Positions 49,947-58,785 of a DNA stretch of 64,000 nt are shown piece by piece. Position numbers and translations under genes: made by a program. The DNA is taken from assembly GCF_947301925.1 (NCBI RefSeq), contig NZ_CAMYUE010000002.1:468104-532103 (forward strand). The letters are read 5' to 3'. How positions within the stretch are numbered: the first letter of the stretch is position 1; each line of letters starts with the position of its first letter. The DNA is from an uncultured Ruminococcus sp. (GTDB lineage: Bacteria > Bacillota > Clostridia > Oscillospirales > Ruminococcaceae). Under the pieces are notes generated by a model that saw only the letters and a program-made list of their open reading frames with translations, made no database searches and had not been told where the DNA came from.

Positions 49947-50852
49947 TCACACCTCTGTTTCGCTTTGCGTATAGTATATTTCGAGTATTTCGGCGGGAGA
50001 AAGTTTTTTACTGATATATACCATATCAAGCCCCGCTGTTCTGTTCAACTCAATGAAACCTTCCTGACGTAATCTGTCAAGGTATTCGTTTATCATGTTT
50101 CTGTCAAGGTTGAATATTTTGCCAACATTATTATCTTGGGTAAGCAGCGTATCAATATCGACACTTATCTTATCATCCGGAAGATTTACCGTCATAACAT
50201 ATAAAACAGCAAGTCTGTCAAGTTTGCTGTAAAGCGGACGAGTTTTCATATAGCTACTTCTTTCTGAACCTCTGGCAATAAGTCCTAACTCGGAAAAAGG
50301 CGATGTAAGGTTTTCTTCCGGATCAGTGATGGTTTCTTCTGACGAAGTATACATTTTTAGTAATACACCACAATCAGAATCTATTGAATTATAAAGGCTA
50401 TTTCCTTTGTCATAGATCTTGTTACACTCATCTACAAGCTTGTCAACCATCGCATTCTTTGTGAAGTCAGTAACATTAAACCGATTGAAGAACAAGCTCC
50501 ACACAGTATTGAACTCAATATCTGCTGTAATGTAAAAATGAATGATCCATAACGTGAAAATATCCTCAAAGTACGGATCATGCTTTTTAACGACTTCACC
50601 GAAATACTGTGTTGGTACAAGACTATGCTTGGCGTTCTTTTCTCTCTTTTCTTCAACAAGATGAGAAGCAAGAAGCCAATATTTTATTGACTTCACCATT
50701 TTGCTGCCGACTCCGAGATTGTCCATGGCTGTTTCCTCGGAAAAGACATACTTGTTTTCTTCAAGCGCAAAAATACCTTTAGCAAGCCAGCCCTCACGTA
50801 TGCTAAAAGACTCATTGCCTTTTATCTTGTATTTCAATTCATTAGTGCTCAT
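49947..50852 (-). CDS. sspB: DUF4007 family protein (SspB-like)
   Basis: YKIKGNESFSIREGWLAKGIFALEE...AMDNLGVGSKMVKSIKYWLLASHLVEE, a canonical DUF4007 pattern. Confidence 0.85.
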   Translation of the reverse strand: MSTNELKYKIKGNESFSIREGWLAKGIFALEENKYVFSEETAMDNLGVGSKMVKSIKYWLLASHLVEEKREKNAKHSLVPTQYFGEVVKKHDPYFEDIFTLWIIHFYITADIEFNTVWSLFFNRFNVTDFTKNAMVDKLVDECNKIYDKGNSLYNSIDSDCGVLLKMYTSSEETITDPEENLTSPFSELGLIARGSERSSYMKTRPLYSKLDRLAVLYVMTVNLPDDKISVDIDTLLTQDNNVGKIFNLDRNMINEYLDRLRQEGFIELNRTAGLDMVYISKKLSPAEILEIYYTQSETEV

Positions 50853-52579
50853 TTTCCTTTATAGTCCTTTCCTCGTGGAAGTAAGACACGACGCATATAA
50901 CAGCCACCTTGATAATGCGTGATACATTCAGTGCATCGAACACATTTGTTGCTGTCGATACGGTAAATATAATCGCTGATAGTATTCGGAACCTTTTCAA
51001 GTGTTATAGCTCCGTGTTTGCAGGCAGTCTCGCAAGCGTGGCAACCAGTGCAAAGCTGGAATTTTGTGATCTGTGATTTGAATTTCAGCTCTATTTCAAC
51101 AGTTTTGGTTCTCTTGGCAATCGGTCTTTTAAGAATTGTGATTCTCAGATTTTTCGAGCCGATTCGTCCTTGTAGTTTCAATAAGGGTTCATTGGTTTTG
51201 AAGTCAAGGACAAACACTTCTCCCAACCGCTTGTTCCCCATATCAAAATTTAGTATTCCGAACGGTTTGAAGAATTCATAAAGCTGTTCGGAAATCGGTT
51301 TATTCAGTTCATAGTTGAAACTGCTTTCATCTGTGGCACATGGTTTGAATTCAATAGCAACATTTTTACTACGGTCAATACCTGCACCGCCTGATCTTGC
51401 TTTCCAACCACCATTAATGACATACTCCATAGGATCAGTCTTACCCATTTTAACAGCGAAATCATAGATTATTTTTGTAAACTTATCATTAAGTTCAGGG
51501 TAGTAAACAGAAAGAAGGAACTGAGACCACCGGCTGTTATTAGGACAACACCAGCAGCCTACTCGTGAATAACCAAGACGGTAAGCGCCGTTAAAATCTA
51601 TTCCGGTAGATAAGATATATAGCCAAATATCATAATCAAGCCAATCTATTATAGGAGAAGTGACTTTTTGTTTACTAATCTTAGGGCTATCCTCCTCACG
51701 GTTGTAATTACTTCTGCTTTTAGACTCATTTCTCCTGATTCCGTAAAAAGTACGAATAGTTTTTTTGTTCTTAAACGTGCTGTCTATTCTCTTACTTATG
51801 AAACCTGTTTTAAAGATTGTACAGCACCAGCGCAGCATTCTGCTTGGTGGCCCAAATTCCTGACAAAGTTCAAAGAAGTCCTGTTGGTCGTTCCTTGATG
51901 TAAGCATCGGCGTTTTACGGTTTTCCTGCTTGAAACGCTTAACATATTCAATGGTATCTGGAAGTTCGAGAGTAGTATCACCAAAAATATGGATAATGCT
52001 CGGATTGCTCAGTGCCGTTCTAACTAAATGACTGGTAACAGTAGAGTCCTTGCCTCCTGAGAAAGAAACAAACATAGAGGTCGAATCATACCCTTCAGAG
52101 GCTTTTTCAATATAGTTCATAGCCTCTGAAGCAATATCATCATACCTGATCTTATTTGCTTCTATATACGATTTTATGTTTTTTTCAAAGAATGAATAGT
52201 TGTTTTCAGTTTTATGTTCAGCTATCATCTTTCTTATTTTTTCTGGATTTTCTTCTGTGAGACTCTCAATACTAAATTTTATTTTTTTACCATTGACATA
52301 ATAGATTCCGTTTGAATTCCATACAGAACAGTTGTAGTATTTCATAGGTTCACCTAAAACGGATTCTATTAGAAGCCGTTCTTCGGGGAACACTGGACGT
52401 GCATCTGTTGCAAAATAAATTCCTTTATTCCCACATTTTGGACATATTTCATGATAAGTCGGCACATTGCACTTCTCACACCAAAAAAGTTTAGAGGTTA
52501 AAGATGTTCTGTTTCCACAAATATCACATTCAGATTTAGCTGTTATGATGTTGCATTTTTTGCACAGGTACGTAATCAT
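50849..52579 (-). CDS. sspD: SspD/DndC-like PAPS-reductase family protein with zinc ribbons and ferredoxin domain
   Basis: VSFSGGKDSTVTSHLV PP-loop; N-terminal CxxC ribbons; C-terminal CTGCHACETACKHG...CVRCTEC. Confidence 0.85.
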   Translation of the reverse strand: MITYLCKKCNIITAKSECDICGNRTSLTSKLFWCEKCNVPTYHEICPKCGNKGIYFATDARPVFPEERLLIESVLGEPMKYYNCSVWNSNGIYYVNGKKIKFSIESLTEENPEKIRKMIAEHKTENNYSFFEKNIKSYIEANKIRYDDIASEAMNYIEKASEGYDSTSMFVSFSGGKDSTVTSHLVRTALSNPSIIHIFGDTTLELPDTIEYVKRFKQENRKTPMLTSRNDQQDFFELCQEFGPPSRMLRWCCTIFKTGFISKRIDSTFKNKKTIRTFYGIRRNESKSRSNYNREEDSPKISKQKVTSPIIDWLDYDIWLYILSTGIDFNGAYRLGYSRVGCWCCPNNSRWSQFLLSVYYPELNDKFTKIIYDFAVKMGKTDPMEYVINGGWKARSGGAGIDRSKNVAIEFKPCATDESSFNYELNKPISEQLYEFFKPFGILNFDMGNKRLGEVFVLDFKTNEPLLKLQGRIGSKNLRITILKRPIAKRTKTVEIELKFKSQITKFQLCTGCHACETACKHGAITLEKVPNTISDYIYRIDSNKCVRCTECITHYQGGCYMRRVLLPRGKDYKGK

Positions 52580-52643
52580 CCCGCCGCTCCTTTATGGTAA
52601 TATTGCACATTTTTTCACTAAAAAAATTCGTTTAGATATATTA

Positions 52644-52672
52644 ATTATACCACTTTTGGGCACAATCGTCAA
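52644..52672 (-). promoter_or_regulatory. sigma-A promoter of the Ssp-like operon
   Basis: Minus strand TTGACG-17 nt-TATAAT, about 65 nt upstream of the sspD start. Confidence 0.8.
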
Positions 52673-52716
52673 TAGAAATTCAAAATATAATTAGCTGTTT
52701 GTCAGGCTTGAATATA

Positions 52717-54699
52717 TTATTCAAACTTCATATCTCCCACCTCAGATTTTATTCCAAGCTCACGTTTCTTACGCTGTATAGCCTGCATGAGTTTTCTATC
52801 GGTGCGAGATATGTTCTTACGGCTGCGGCTGTTATCATCTTCTATTATTCGTCCAAGGTTGGTGAGCAGACTCACTATGCTATTTGCTAATACAGTGCTA
52901 TTGTTATTGTCAGAATGATTCATAAGCTCCTGAGCATAATGATTACCACTTTCGGCAGACATAGTTAGCCACCTTATTGCCTCAGCCTTATTCTTTTCAA
53001 CATCTCCATTCCCAAATAAATACACCTTCCCAAGCAGATATGAGCACAAGCCATTGTTGTCTGCGTTCTCTTTCAGGAGCTGTATTGCATTTTCAGTATC
53101 ATGAAATTCGTTATCATCAAGGAGTATCTTTGCGTAAGCGTAAGCGGCATAAGGTCTGACATCCTTATTTTTACAAGCCTTTCCCAGTAGCCGAATCGCT
53201 GCAGATAGATTCTTTCGCTCATCAGTCATATACAGTTTGGCGAGAGTATACATAGCATACTCGTTGTCAACCGAGGCTTGTCTCAGATATTTCTCGGCTT
53301 TATTAAAATTCCTGTATACGATATCACCTTTGAGATAAATCTTTCCGAGCATATATGCTGACATGGTATCACCATTCTCAGCAAGCTCTGTTAGTGTCTT
53401 TATACCTTTGGATATATCTTGTTCTTCATAAGTGCTATCAATATATTTATGTGCCTGTTTTCGTTTTAGGGTTATTTCTTTAGTTGCAGTATCTGGAAAA
53501 ATAACTGATTCTTTGGACTGTGCAGTTTTCTCAATATGCACATCATCCTGTATCTCAATGAACTCAGGCTCCGCTAATACCGCCTGAGCATTATCCATTC
53601 TCATGACAGTTCTGATGATCATATTCCTGACAGACCTGAACTCTTTGTTATCAATAAGAGCTGGAAATCTTTTATCCTTTTGTGTGAACATTCTATACTT
53701 AGCCTTTTCAAATTCGCACCACTTATCATACAGCTTTTGAATATCTTCATTCTGTGATAGCAGAAAAAAGATATCATCTACTGTCTGCTTGATCTCTTTA
53801 GGGAGATATCCATACACCTTCTTTCCGCCGATGCTTTGCAGTTGAGCATTTAATTCCCTGACCTTTGTAACAAGCCTTTCATCAACAAATCCGCTTCCGA
53901 TCTGAGATAATATTTCACTCATCTGATCTTCGGACAGTGCTTTCAGTTCATCACGGGTAAGAGTTTGCTCCTGATAAATGCTTTTCATATCTTCATGAAA
54001 AATATCGTTTGCAAAAGCTGAACGTATTGCAGCCATACCTTCTTTTGTAAGGTATCCTTGTCTCGGATCCGCAGAATACACTATGAGATGTATATGTGGA
54101 TGATGAGTAGTATCATGGAAAGCCGCATACCACTTCATATTTGCAAGCGGAATATTCTGTGCCTTTGATATATCGTCAATGTGACGCTTCACAAGCTCAC
54201 GCCACATATCAGAATTTGTATAGCCAAGCCGCACTGCGTCCTCACGACGTAGTGAGACTACATGAGTCCATACATATCCGGGATGCTCTGCGACTTCATT
54301 TGCAACCGCATTCAGGTCAATAGGCTCATCACTTCCATTGAATAATCCATGTTCGCCATGTCTTTCTGCTCCTGGTCTCATCGCCATATATCCCACGAAG
54401 TTCCTTCTGTTACCGATAACATCAGCATGACGTTCTATGATAGTTGAAATGAGTTCAGAAGCGTTTTCTGATGAAGGATTCTTAGTGTAATCTGTATATT
54501 CAAGGTACTGCTTCACCATTGGGAACTCTTTAATCAGTTCCGCTATGAGCTGCTTTTGATTTGCAGTTGTTTTACCTGTATTCTGCGGACGCTTTTCCAC
54601 TGACTCACGGGTAGCAATGTACTTTGTAAAATTCCTGCGCTTTGTTTTACCACGCTTGCCGCTTTTTAGATAGCGGCTTGAAACAATTAATTGAGCTAT
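52717..54699 (-). CDS. MobP-type relaxase with C-terminal Sel1-like repeats; probable AUA start
   Basis: FAFHDTTHHPHIHLIVYS-type His motif (YAAFHDTTHHPHIHLIVY); in-frame upstream extension (M/I)AQLIVSSRYLKSGKRGKTKRRNFTKYIATRES after GGAGG; SLR units such as YMLGKIYLKGD and YLLGKVYLFGNGDVEKNKAEAIRWL. Confidence 0.85.
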   Translation of the reverse strand: MAQLIVSSRYLKSGKRGKTKRRNFTKYIATRESVEKRPQNTGKTTANQKQLIAELIKEFPMVKQYLEYTDYTKNPSSENASELISTIIERHADVIGNRRNFVGYMAMRPGAERHGEHGLFNGSDEPIDLNAVANEVAEHPGYVWTHVVSLRREDAVRLGYTNSDMWRELVKRHIDDISKAQNIPLANMKWYAAFHDTTHHPHIHLIVYSADPRQGYLTKEGMAAIRSAFANDIFHEDMKSIYQEQTLTRDELKALSEDQMSEILSQIGSGFVDERLVTKVRELNAQLQSIGGKKVYGYLPKEIKQTVDDIFFLLSQNEDIQKLYDKWCEFEKAKYRMFTQKDKRFPALIDNKEFRSVRNMIIRTVMRMDNAQAVLAEPEFIEIQDDVHIEKTAQSKESVIFPDTATKEITLKRKQAHKYIDSTYEEQDISKGIKTLTELAENGDTMSAYMLGKIYLKGDIVYRNFNKAEKYLRQASVDNEYAMYTLAKLYMTDERKNLSAAIRLLGKACKNKDVRPYAAYAYAKILLDDNEFHDTENAIQLLKENADNNGLCSYLLGKVYLFGNGDVEKNKAEAIRWLTMSAESGNHYAQELMNHSDNNNSTVLANSIVSLLTNLGRIIEDDNSRSRKNISRTDRKLMQAIQRKKRELGIKSEVGDMKFE

Positions 54700-54750
54700 A
54701 CTCTCACCTCCATGATATATGTATAGCGCTGTATCATACAGCGCTTTTAT

Positions 54751-55224
54751 TTATTCCTCACTCCGCTGATATCTCACAGCACTTTCAAAGTTTATTATAC
54801 CGTTTATGCGTCTGACCTCGTCCGTGACCATATCACGAAGTTTGAAAAGAGTTGTGTCATCAATATCATTGATAGCAGCAAGCATATGTGTCTGCACCCC
54901 TACCTCTACAGCCAACTTGAATATGGCACGAGATAATCTCTGCTCTGTTCCTTTTATAATTCCGTCAACTATCGTACCTACCTGCGGTGCAAGATATTCA
55001 ATGAGTTCAGGCTTGTTCTGCATAAGGTGAGCACAATAAAAACGTATAGCCTTTTCCATAAATTCAGTTTTTGTAGGACAACAGTCAGCCTTGTACAGAC
55101 TATTAACTGTTTTCATTGTCTCCGGATAGATGTACAGCGGAAACTTGATTTTAGAGGCGGTGACTCCATCAAAATTTTCCGAATCACTGCCGTTTTTCTT
55201 TCCTTTTGTATTATTTGACTCCAA
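54751..55224 (-). CDS. relaxosome accessory/RHH-like mobilization protein
   Basis: Immediately upstream of relaxase, KFPLYIYPETMKTVNSLYKADCCPTKTEFMEKAIRFY. Confidence 0.6.
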   Translation of the reverse strand: MESNNTKGKKNGSDSENFDGVTASKIKFPLYIYPETMKTVNSLYKADCCPTKTEFMEKAIRFYCAHLMQNKPELIEYLAPQVGTIVDGIIKGTEQRLSRAIFKLAVEVGVQTHMLAAINDIDDTTLFKLRDMVTDEVRRINGIINFESAVRYQRSEE

Positions 55225-55312
55225 GATTTTTCACCAACTTTCATTTTGACTCCAATCGTTAAATTCTGAAAAGCTCGAAAATGCGGTCGGCTTTGCCGGT
55301 CCGCTGTGGAAT

Positions 55313-55334
55313 GGCTGGCGCTTTGACGCCAGCC
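55313..55334. other. candidate oriT hairpin
   Basis: ggctggcg-ctttga-cgccagcc perfect inverted repeat in the 275-bp intergenic gap beside relaxosome genes. Confidence 0.4.
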
Positions 55335-55499
55335 TTTTACCTGCAACCCAGAAACCACCCTCGGAAGCTCTCCAAAACCGCTGTTTCAGACCGCCGCCAA
55401 AACCACCCGAAAACGGCTCGGCACTCCCAAGGTGGTATCCTTTCCCGACCGTGCCGCACAAAATCGCACACAGCGCATTCTCGTGCGACACGGGGCGAG

Positions 55500-55727
55500 T
55501 TACTCTTCGGGCTTTGGTCCGGTTATTATAGACTTGCGAGGTCTGCGTATCTGCTGCTTTGCTGTCAGTTCGATGTACTCTCTGACGTTCTGCGGCACAA
55601 CCTTGGTATATATCTGCTCGACCTGCTTATCGAGCTCCGCCGCAAGTGTCGTGTTCTTCTGCTCGAGATACATCTCTATCGCAGACAGCTTTTCTTCGGG
55701 TATCTGTACTGTTATTGATCTTTTCAT
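55500..55727 (-). CDS. DUF6103-like protein
   Basis: MKRSITVQIPEEKLSAIEMYLEQKNTTLAAELDKQVEQIYTKVVPQNVREYI. Confidence 0.7.
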   Translation of the reverse strand: MKRSITVQIPEEKLSAIEMYLEQKNTTLAAELDKQVEQIYTKVVPQNVREYIELTAKQQIRRPRKSIITGPKPEE

Positions 55728-56920
55728 GTCATACCTCCCATGCTCATTTCCTCAGACTCATCTTCTGTCTCGGACTCGTCCTCGGTTAACTTCTCTGCTT
55801 CTTCCATTGTCTCAGGCTCAGCACTCAGCGTAGTATAGAGCTTCTGACCTTTGCCTGAGAGTACACCGTACTCAGTAAGCTCTCCATGCTTACGACTGAG
55901 CACCTGCTTTCCGAAGTCGTCCATGTCACAGTTCTCCAGAATGAACCAGTCGAAGTTCGTCGGGAAGACTCGGCAGGCATACACCTTTCCGTACTGACTC
56001 TCGTCCTGAACCATCGGATCGAAGTCGTATTCGTTCAGGCAGTCGATAGCTTTTCTTGCTCCAGAGAAGGTCTGGACATTCTCTGCCTCCATGACTGCTT
56101 TCAGCTTCACCATCTGTGCCTTGCTCATACAAGTCATCTGCTCGGAGAGTGCTATCATGTCCTCGACCCAGTATGCTTCGTAGTAGGCTGCATCGGTGAT
56201 GTTCGGAAGTACCGACTCCACCTCTGTGATGTACATCTGCTCCGGAGTTGAGTTGTGTTCGACTGAGTATTCTCTTAGCCTACGTATATCCTCGGGCAAG
56301 TTGAACCACTGTGCCTGGTCAGTAGTAGTTGCTGACGGAGATACCAGAACTCTGAAAAATCTCTTGTCAGGCACCTCTATCGTGAGGGATATATCAGGTT
56401 TCTCATAGCTGTCAGGCATACAATAATAGCCGTCAACGAATATACCGTTATCTCTTTCTGCAAGTAATTTACCGACTTTTTCATAGTCCAATAGTCCTAT
56501 GACGGCATCGGAGCATTCCTCGATCTCAGGCAGGATTTCATTTTCAACAGCTATCTCACCAAGCTCGGCATAGTTCTTCGCCGGATACACAGGGACACAG
56601 TCGATGCCATAGGTCATCGCTATCATATCGTCAATGCTGCTGTCGGGATTTCTCATAAGCACACTCTTGAAGCCTGCTTTCTGATGATCCTCGAGCCGCT
56701 GAAAACGGTCTGCGAATACATTCAGCTTATAAATATCCGCCTTGTGCCACTTATCAAGTACGTTGGCAGGCAGGTCGACCATATCGTAATTTGAGAACTT
56801 GTACTCGATCTCTCTGCCGCTCTGTACGTTCATCCTGTCGAGGATATCCTGCACATGAATCGCAGATACAGGCAGTCCCCAACGGACTTCCATGTCTCCA
56901 TATCTAAGTGTTACTGTCAT
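55724..56920 (-). CDS. ICE-encoded hypothetical protein, possibly antirestriction-like
   Basis: 398-aa acidic protein overlapping the DUF6103 gene start; family uncertain. Confidence 0.5.
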   Translation of the reverse strand: MTVTLRYGDMEVRWGLPVSAIHVQDILDRMNVQSGREIEYKFSNYDMVDLPANVLDKWHKADIYKLNVFADRFQRLEDHQKAGFKSVLMRNPDSSIDDMIAMTYGIDCVPVYPAKNYAELGEIAVENEILPEIEECSDAVIGLLDYEKVGKLLAERDNGIFVDGYYCMPDSYEKPDISLTIEVPDKRFFRVLVSPSATTTDQAQWFNLPEDIRRLREYSVEHNSTPEQMYITEVESVLPNITDAAYYEAYWVEDMIALSEQMTCMSKAQMVKLKAVMEAENVQTFSGARKAIDCLNEYDFDPMVQDESQYGKVYACRVFPTNFDWFILENCDMDDFGKQVLSRKHGELTEYGVLSGKGQKLYTTLSAEPETMEEAEKLTEDESETEDESEEMSMGGMT

Positions 56921-57432
56921 GTGTTCATCTCCATTCCTATTTTTTCTTCTTCAGTTATATCCTCAGATAGAGCCTGTTCCAGCAACTCGCGCTCATAGCA
57001 GAAGCAGTAACAGTCGTAGTCTCCGGGTTGCGGCTTACACCGCAGGTAGTAGGTATGCTCATCCGTCTGAACCTTGTATCCGTTGCCACGACTGCCGAGA
57101 TCCAAGGACGGATTCTCTCGGATAAATTTACCCATTTCTGTCCTGTCCTTGAGCAGTCCCTGTCGGAGCTCCTTCGTTATCTCATTGAACTCTGTTATGA
57201 ATTCATCATCGTTCAGCTCGCTTGTAGTTCCGAACCATGATCCATAGAACTGTCTTCCCGTTCCAAAGTCGAACCGCATATGACCGATCTTAGATGCCTT
57301 TATTTCTTCTTCGTCGCAGGCGTAGAAGAGCTTTTCTTCACTCTTGTCTGCCGCTGTAATTGATATTTTCATATTCTCAACCTCCTGTAGTTGTTTCAGT
57401 AGTCGCTTCTGTCGTTGGCTCCTGAAGCTCAT
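56917..57432 (-). CDS. ICE-encoded hypothetical protein (DUF6329-like)
   Basis: ORF overlaps downstream gene by ATGA; ISITAADKSEEKLFYACDEEEIKASKIGHMRFDFGTGRQFYGSWFG. Confidence 0.55.
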   Translation of the reverse strand: MSFRSQRQKRLLKQLQEVENMKISITAADKSEEKLFYACDEEEIKASKIGHMRFDFGTGRQFYGSWFGTTSELNDDEFITEFNEITKELRQGLLKDRTEMGKFIRENPSLDLGSRGNGYKVQTDEHTYYLRCKPQPGDYDCYCFCYERELLEQALSEDITEEEKIGMEMNT

Positions 57433-58363
57433 TAATCCTGTCCTGTACCTCCTGCGGATATGTCACCGCATCGAACGTACACCATGAAGTCCAGCCTCCC
57501 TCTGTGAGGCTCTGGCGCTGAACGCCGCCCATAGCAGAGGAGAAAACAACCTCACCGCCGCCGACATACACGCCGAACTCGCTGCCGTTAAAAACTCCCA
57601 CACCTTTCACATCAGGCATCGTATCGAGGCTGCCTTGCTCGGTATAGTACAAGTCGATAGTGTCGGAAGTGAACACCTTATTCTCCGTATCATACCTGAC
57701 GTATCCCATGATAAGACCGACATTATCAGCACAGCGCAGTCTGTTCTCTCCGGTCCTTTCACCGAAGCAATTGTCAGCATACTGCCATTCAGACATATAT
57801 GCATTCTCTGCCCAGGCTGCAAGGTCGGCAGCATTTTTGGTGGCACTGTCTGTAAAAATATGAGGATCAATAGTTGCATTCATCACAAAAGTATAGGTCC
57901 TCATGAACTCATTGTAGTCAATGCTCAGTCCGTAATTCTGATTGATGCTGTCGATGAGTATCTCATCATTGGGTGCAGAATAAAAAAGATGAGCGTAGAA
58001 GTTTGCATTGAAACCTTCTACTTCATCGAAGTATGACATATATATGAGCTGCGCCTTTATGGTCTGATTTGGTATGCCAAGTGCTGTCAGCTCTGCTTCA
58101 ATTGCATCACCTGCGGACTGTATTTCAGACATCCGCTCCTGCTGCTCTGGAGATAACTGCTCTATGAATGCACTTTCATTGAAGGTATTTCGGTCTATCT
58201 CCGGTGGTTCTATTTCTACATTACTCAAGGTGTAAATGGCAATTATAGGGGCCGCAAGCAGGAGCAGAAAGCCGACAACTATACTGCCGATAAATATCAG
58301 CACCTTATCTCTGGTCTTTTTATCGGCAAGTATCTTCGCCAGCAATATCAACACTTTTTCCAT
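57377..58363 (-). CDS. membrane-anchored conjugation-module protein with NlpC/P60-like C-terminus
   Basis: N-terminal TM IFIGSIVVGFLLLLAAPIIAIYTL; VGVFNGSEFGVYVGGGEVVFSS. Confidence 0.5.
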   Translation of the reverse strand: MEKVLILLAKILADKKTRDKVLIFIGSIVVGFLLLLAAPIIAIYTLSNVEIEPPEIDRNTFNESAFIEQLSPEQQERMSEIQSAGDAIEAELTALGIPNQTIKAQLIYMSYFDEVEGFNANFYAHLFYSAPNDEILIDSINQNYGLSIDYNEFMRTYTFVMNATIDPHIFTDSATKNAADLAAWAENAYMSEWQYADNCFGERTGENRLRCADNVGLIMGYVRYDTENKVFTSDTIDLYYTEQGSLDTMPDVKGVGVFNGSEFGVYVGGGEVVFSSAMGGVQRQSLTEGGWTSWCTFDAVTYPQEVQDRINELQEPTTEATTETTTGG

Positions 58364-58374
58364 TTGCCGCCTCC

Positions 58375-58728
58375 TTACTGCATCTGCATTCCTGAGTCCT
58401 CGTTAAGTTCATAGTCAGAATACTCATCCTTCTTGTCATACATCTCCGATACCATATCGCTGAACTGCTCCTTAACAGCTATATTGGTCGGATCGTTGAG
58501 AGCGGTTATTCTGTCGACCAGTATCTCCAGCGGAGCCTTGAACTGCAGCAGATATTCCGCTTCATCCTCTGTGAATGAGTCTTGGATATTATCCTTTACG
58601 AATCGGGCAGCAGATATTTCATCGGCTTTCTCTATGAGTTCTTCGTGACTCAGGTTCAGCCATTCGGCATATTTGTTATTGTATTCTTCTTTGATAACAG
58701 ACTCGAGTTTATTGATCACATTCTCCAT
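58375..58728 (-). CDS. hypothetical conjugation-module protein
   Basis: 117-aa ORF in operon context. Confidence 0.5.
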   Translation of the reverse strand: MENVINKLESVIKEEYNNKYAEWLNLSHEELIEKADEISAARFVKDNIQDSFTEDEAEYLLQFKAPLEILVDRITALNDPTNIAVKEQFSDMVSEMYDKKDEYSDYELNEDSGMQMQ

Positions 58729-58785
58729 TTAGATTTTCTCCCTTCTGCAAAAAAAAGGAGACCGCTTTCGCAGTCTCCGCATTGT

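Noticed and set aside
50870-51080. Separate ferredoxin gene
   Set aside because: Cys motifs are in frame with the PAPS-reductase ORF and contiguous with it
36000-52500. Many plus-strand ORFs of 60-156 aa across the Ssp operon
   Set aside because: All are antisense to long, motif-bearing minus-strand genes and have low-complexity or unlikely translations
31548-52579. BREX (because of the BrxC-like ATPases)
   Set aside because: No PglX methyltransferase, PglZ, BrxA/B or BrxL; presence of cysteine desulfurase, PAPS-reductase and DUF4007 points to phosphorothioation instead
31548-52579. Classical DndABCDE
   Set aside because: No DndB (DGQHR), DndD SMC-like or DndE seen; DUF4007 and BrxC-like ATPases fit Ssp better
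55281-55833. Plus-strand ORFs 55281..55718 and 55432..55833
   Set aside because: Antisense to the DUF6103-like gene and adjoining non-coding GC-rich region; translations lack any recognisable pattern
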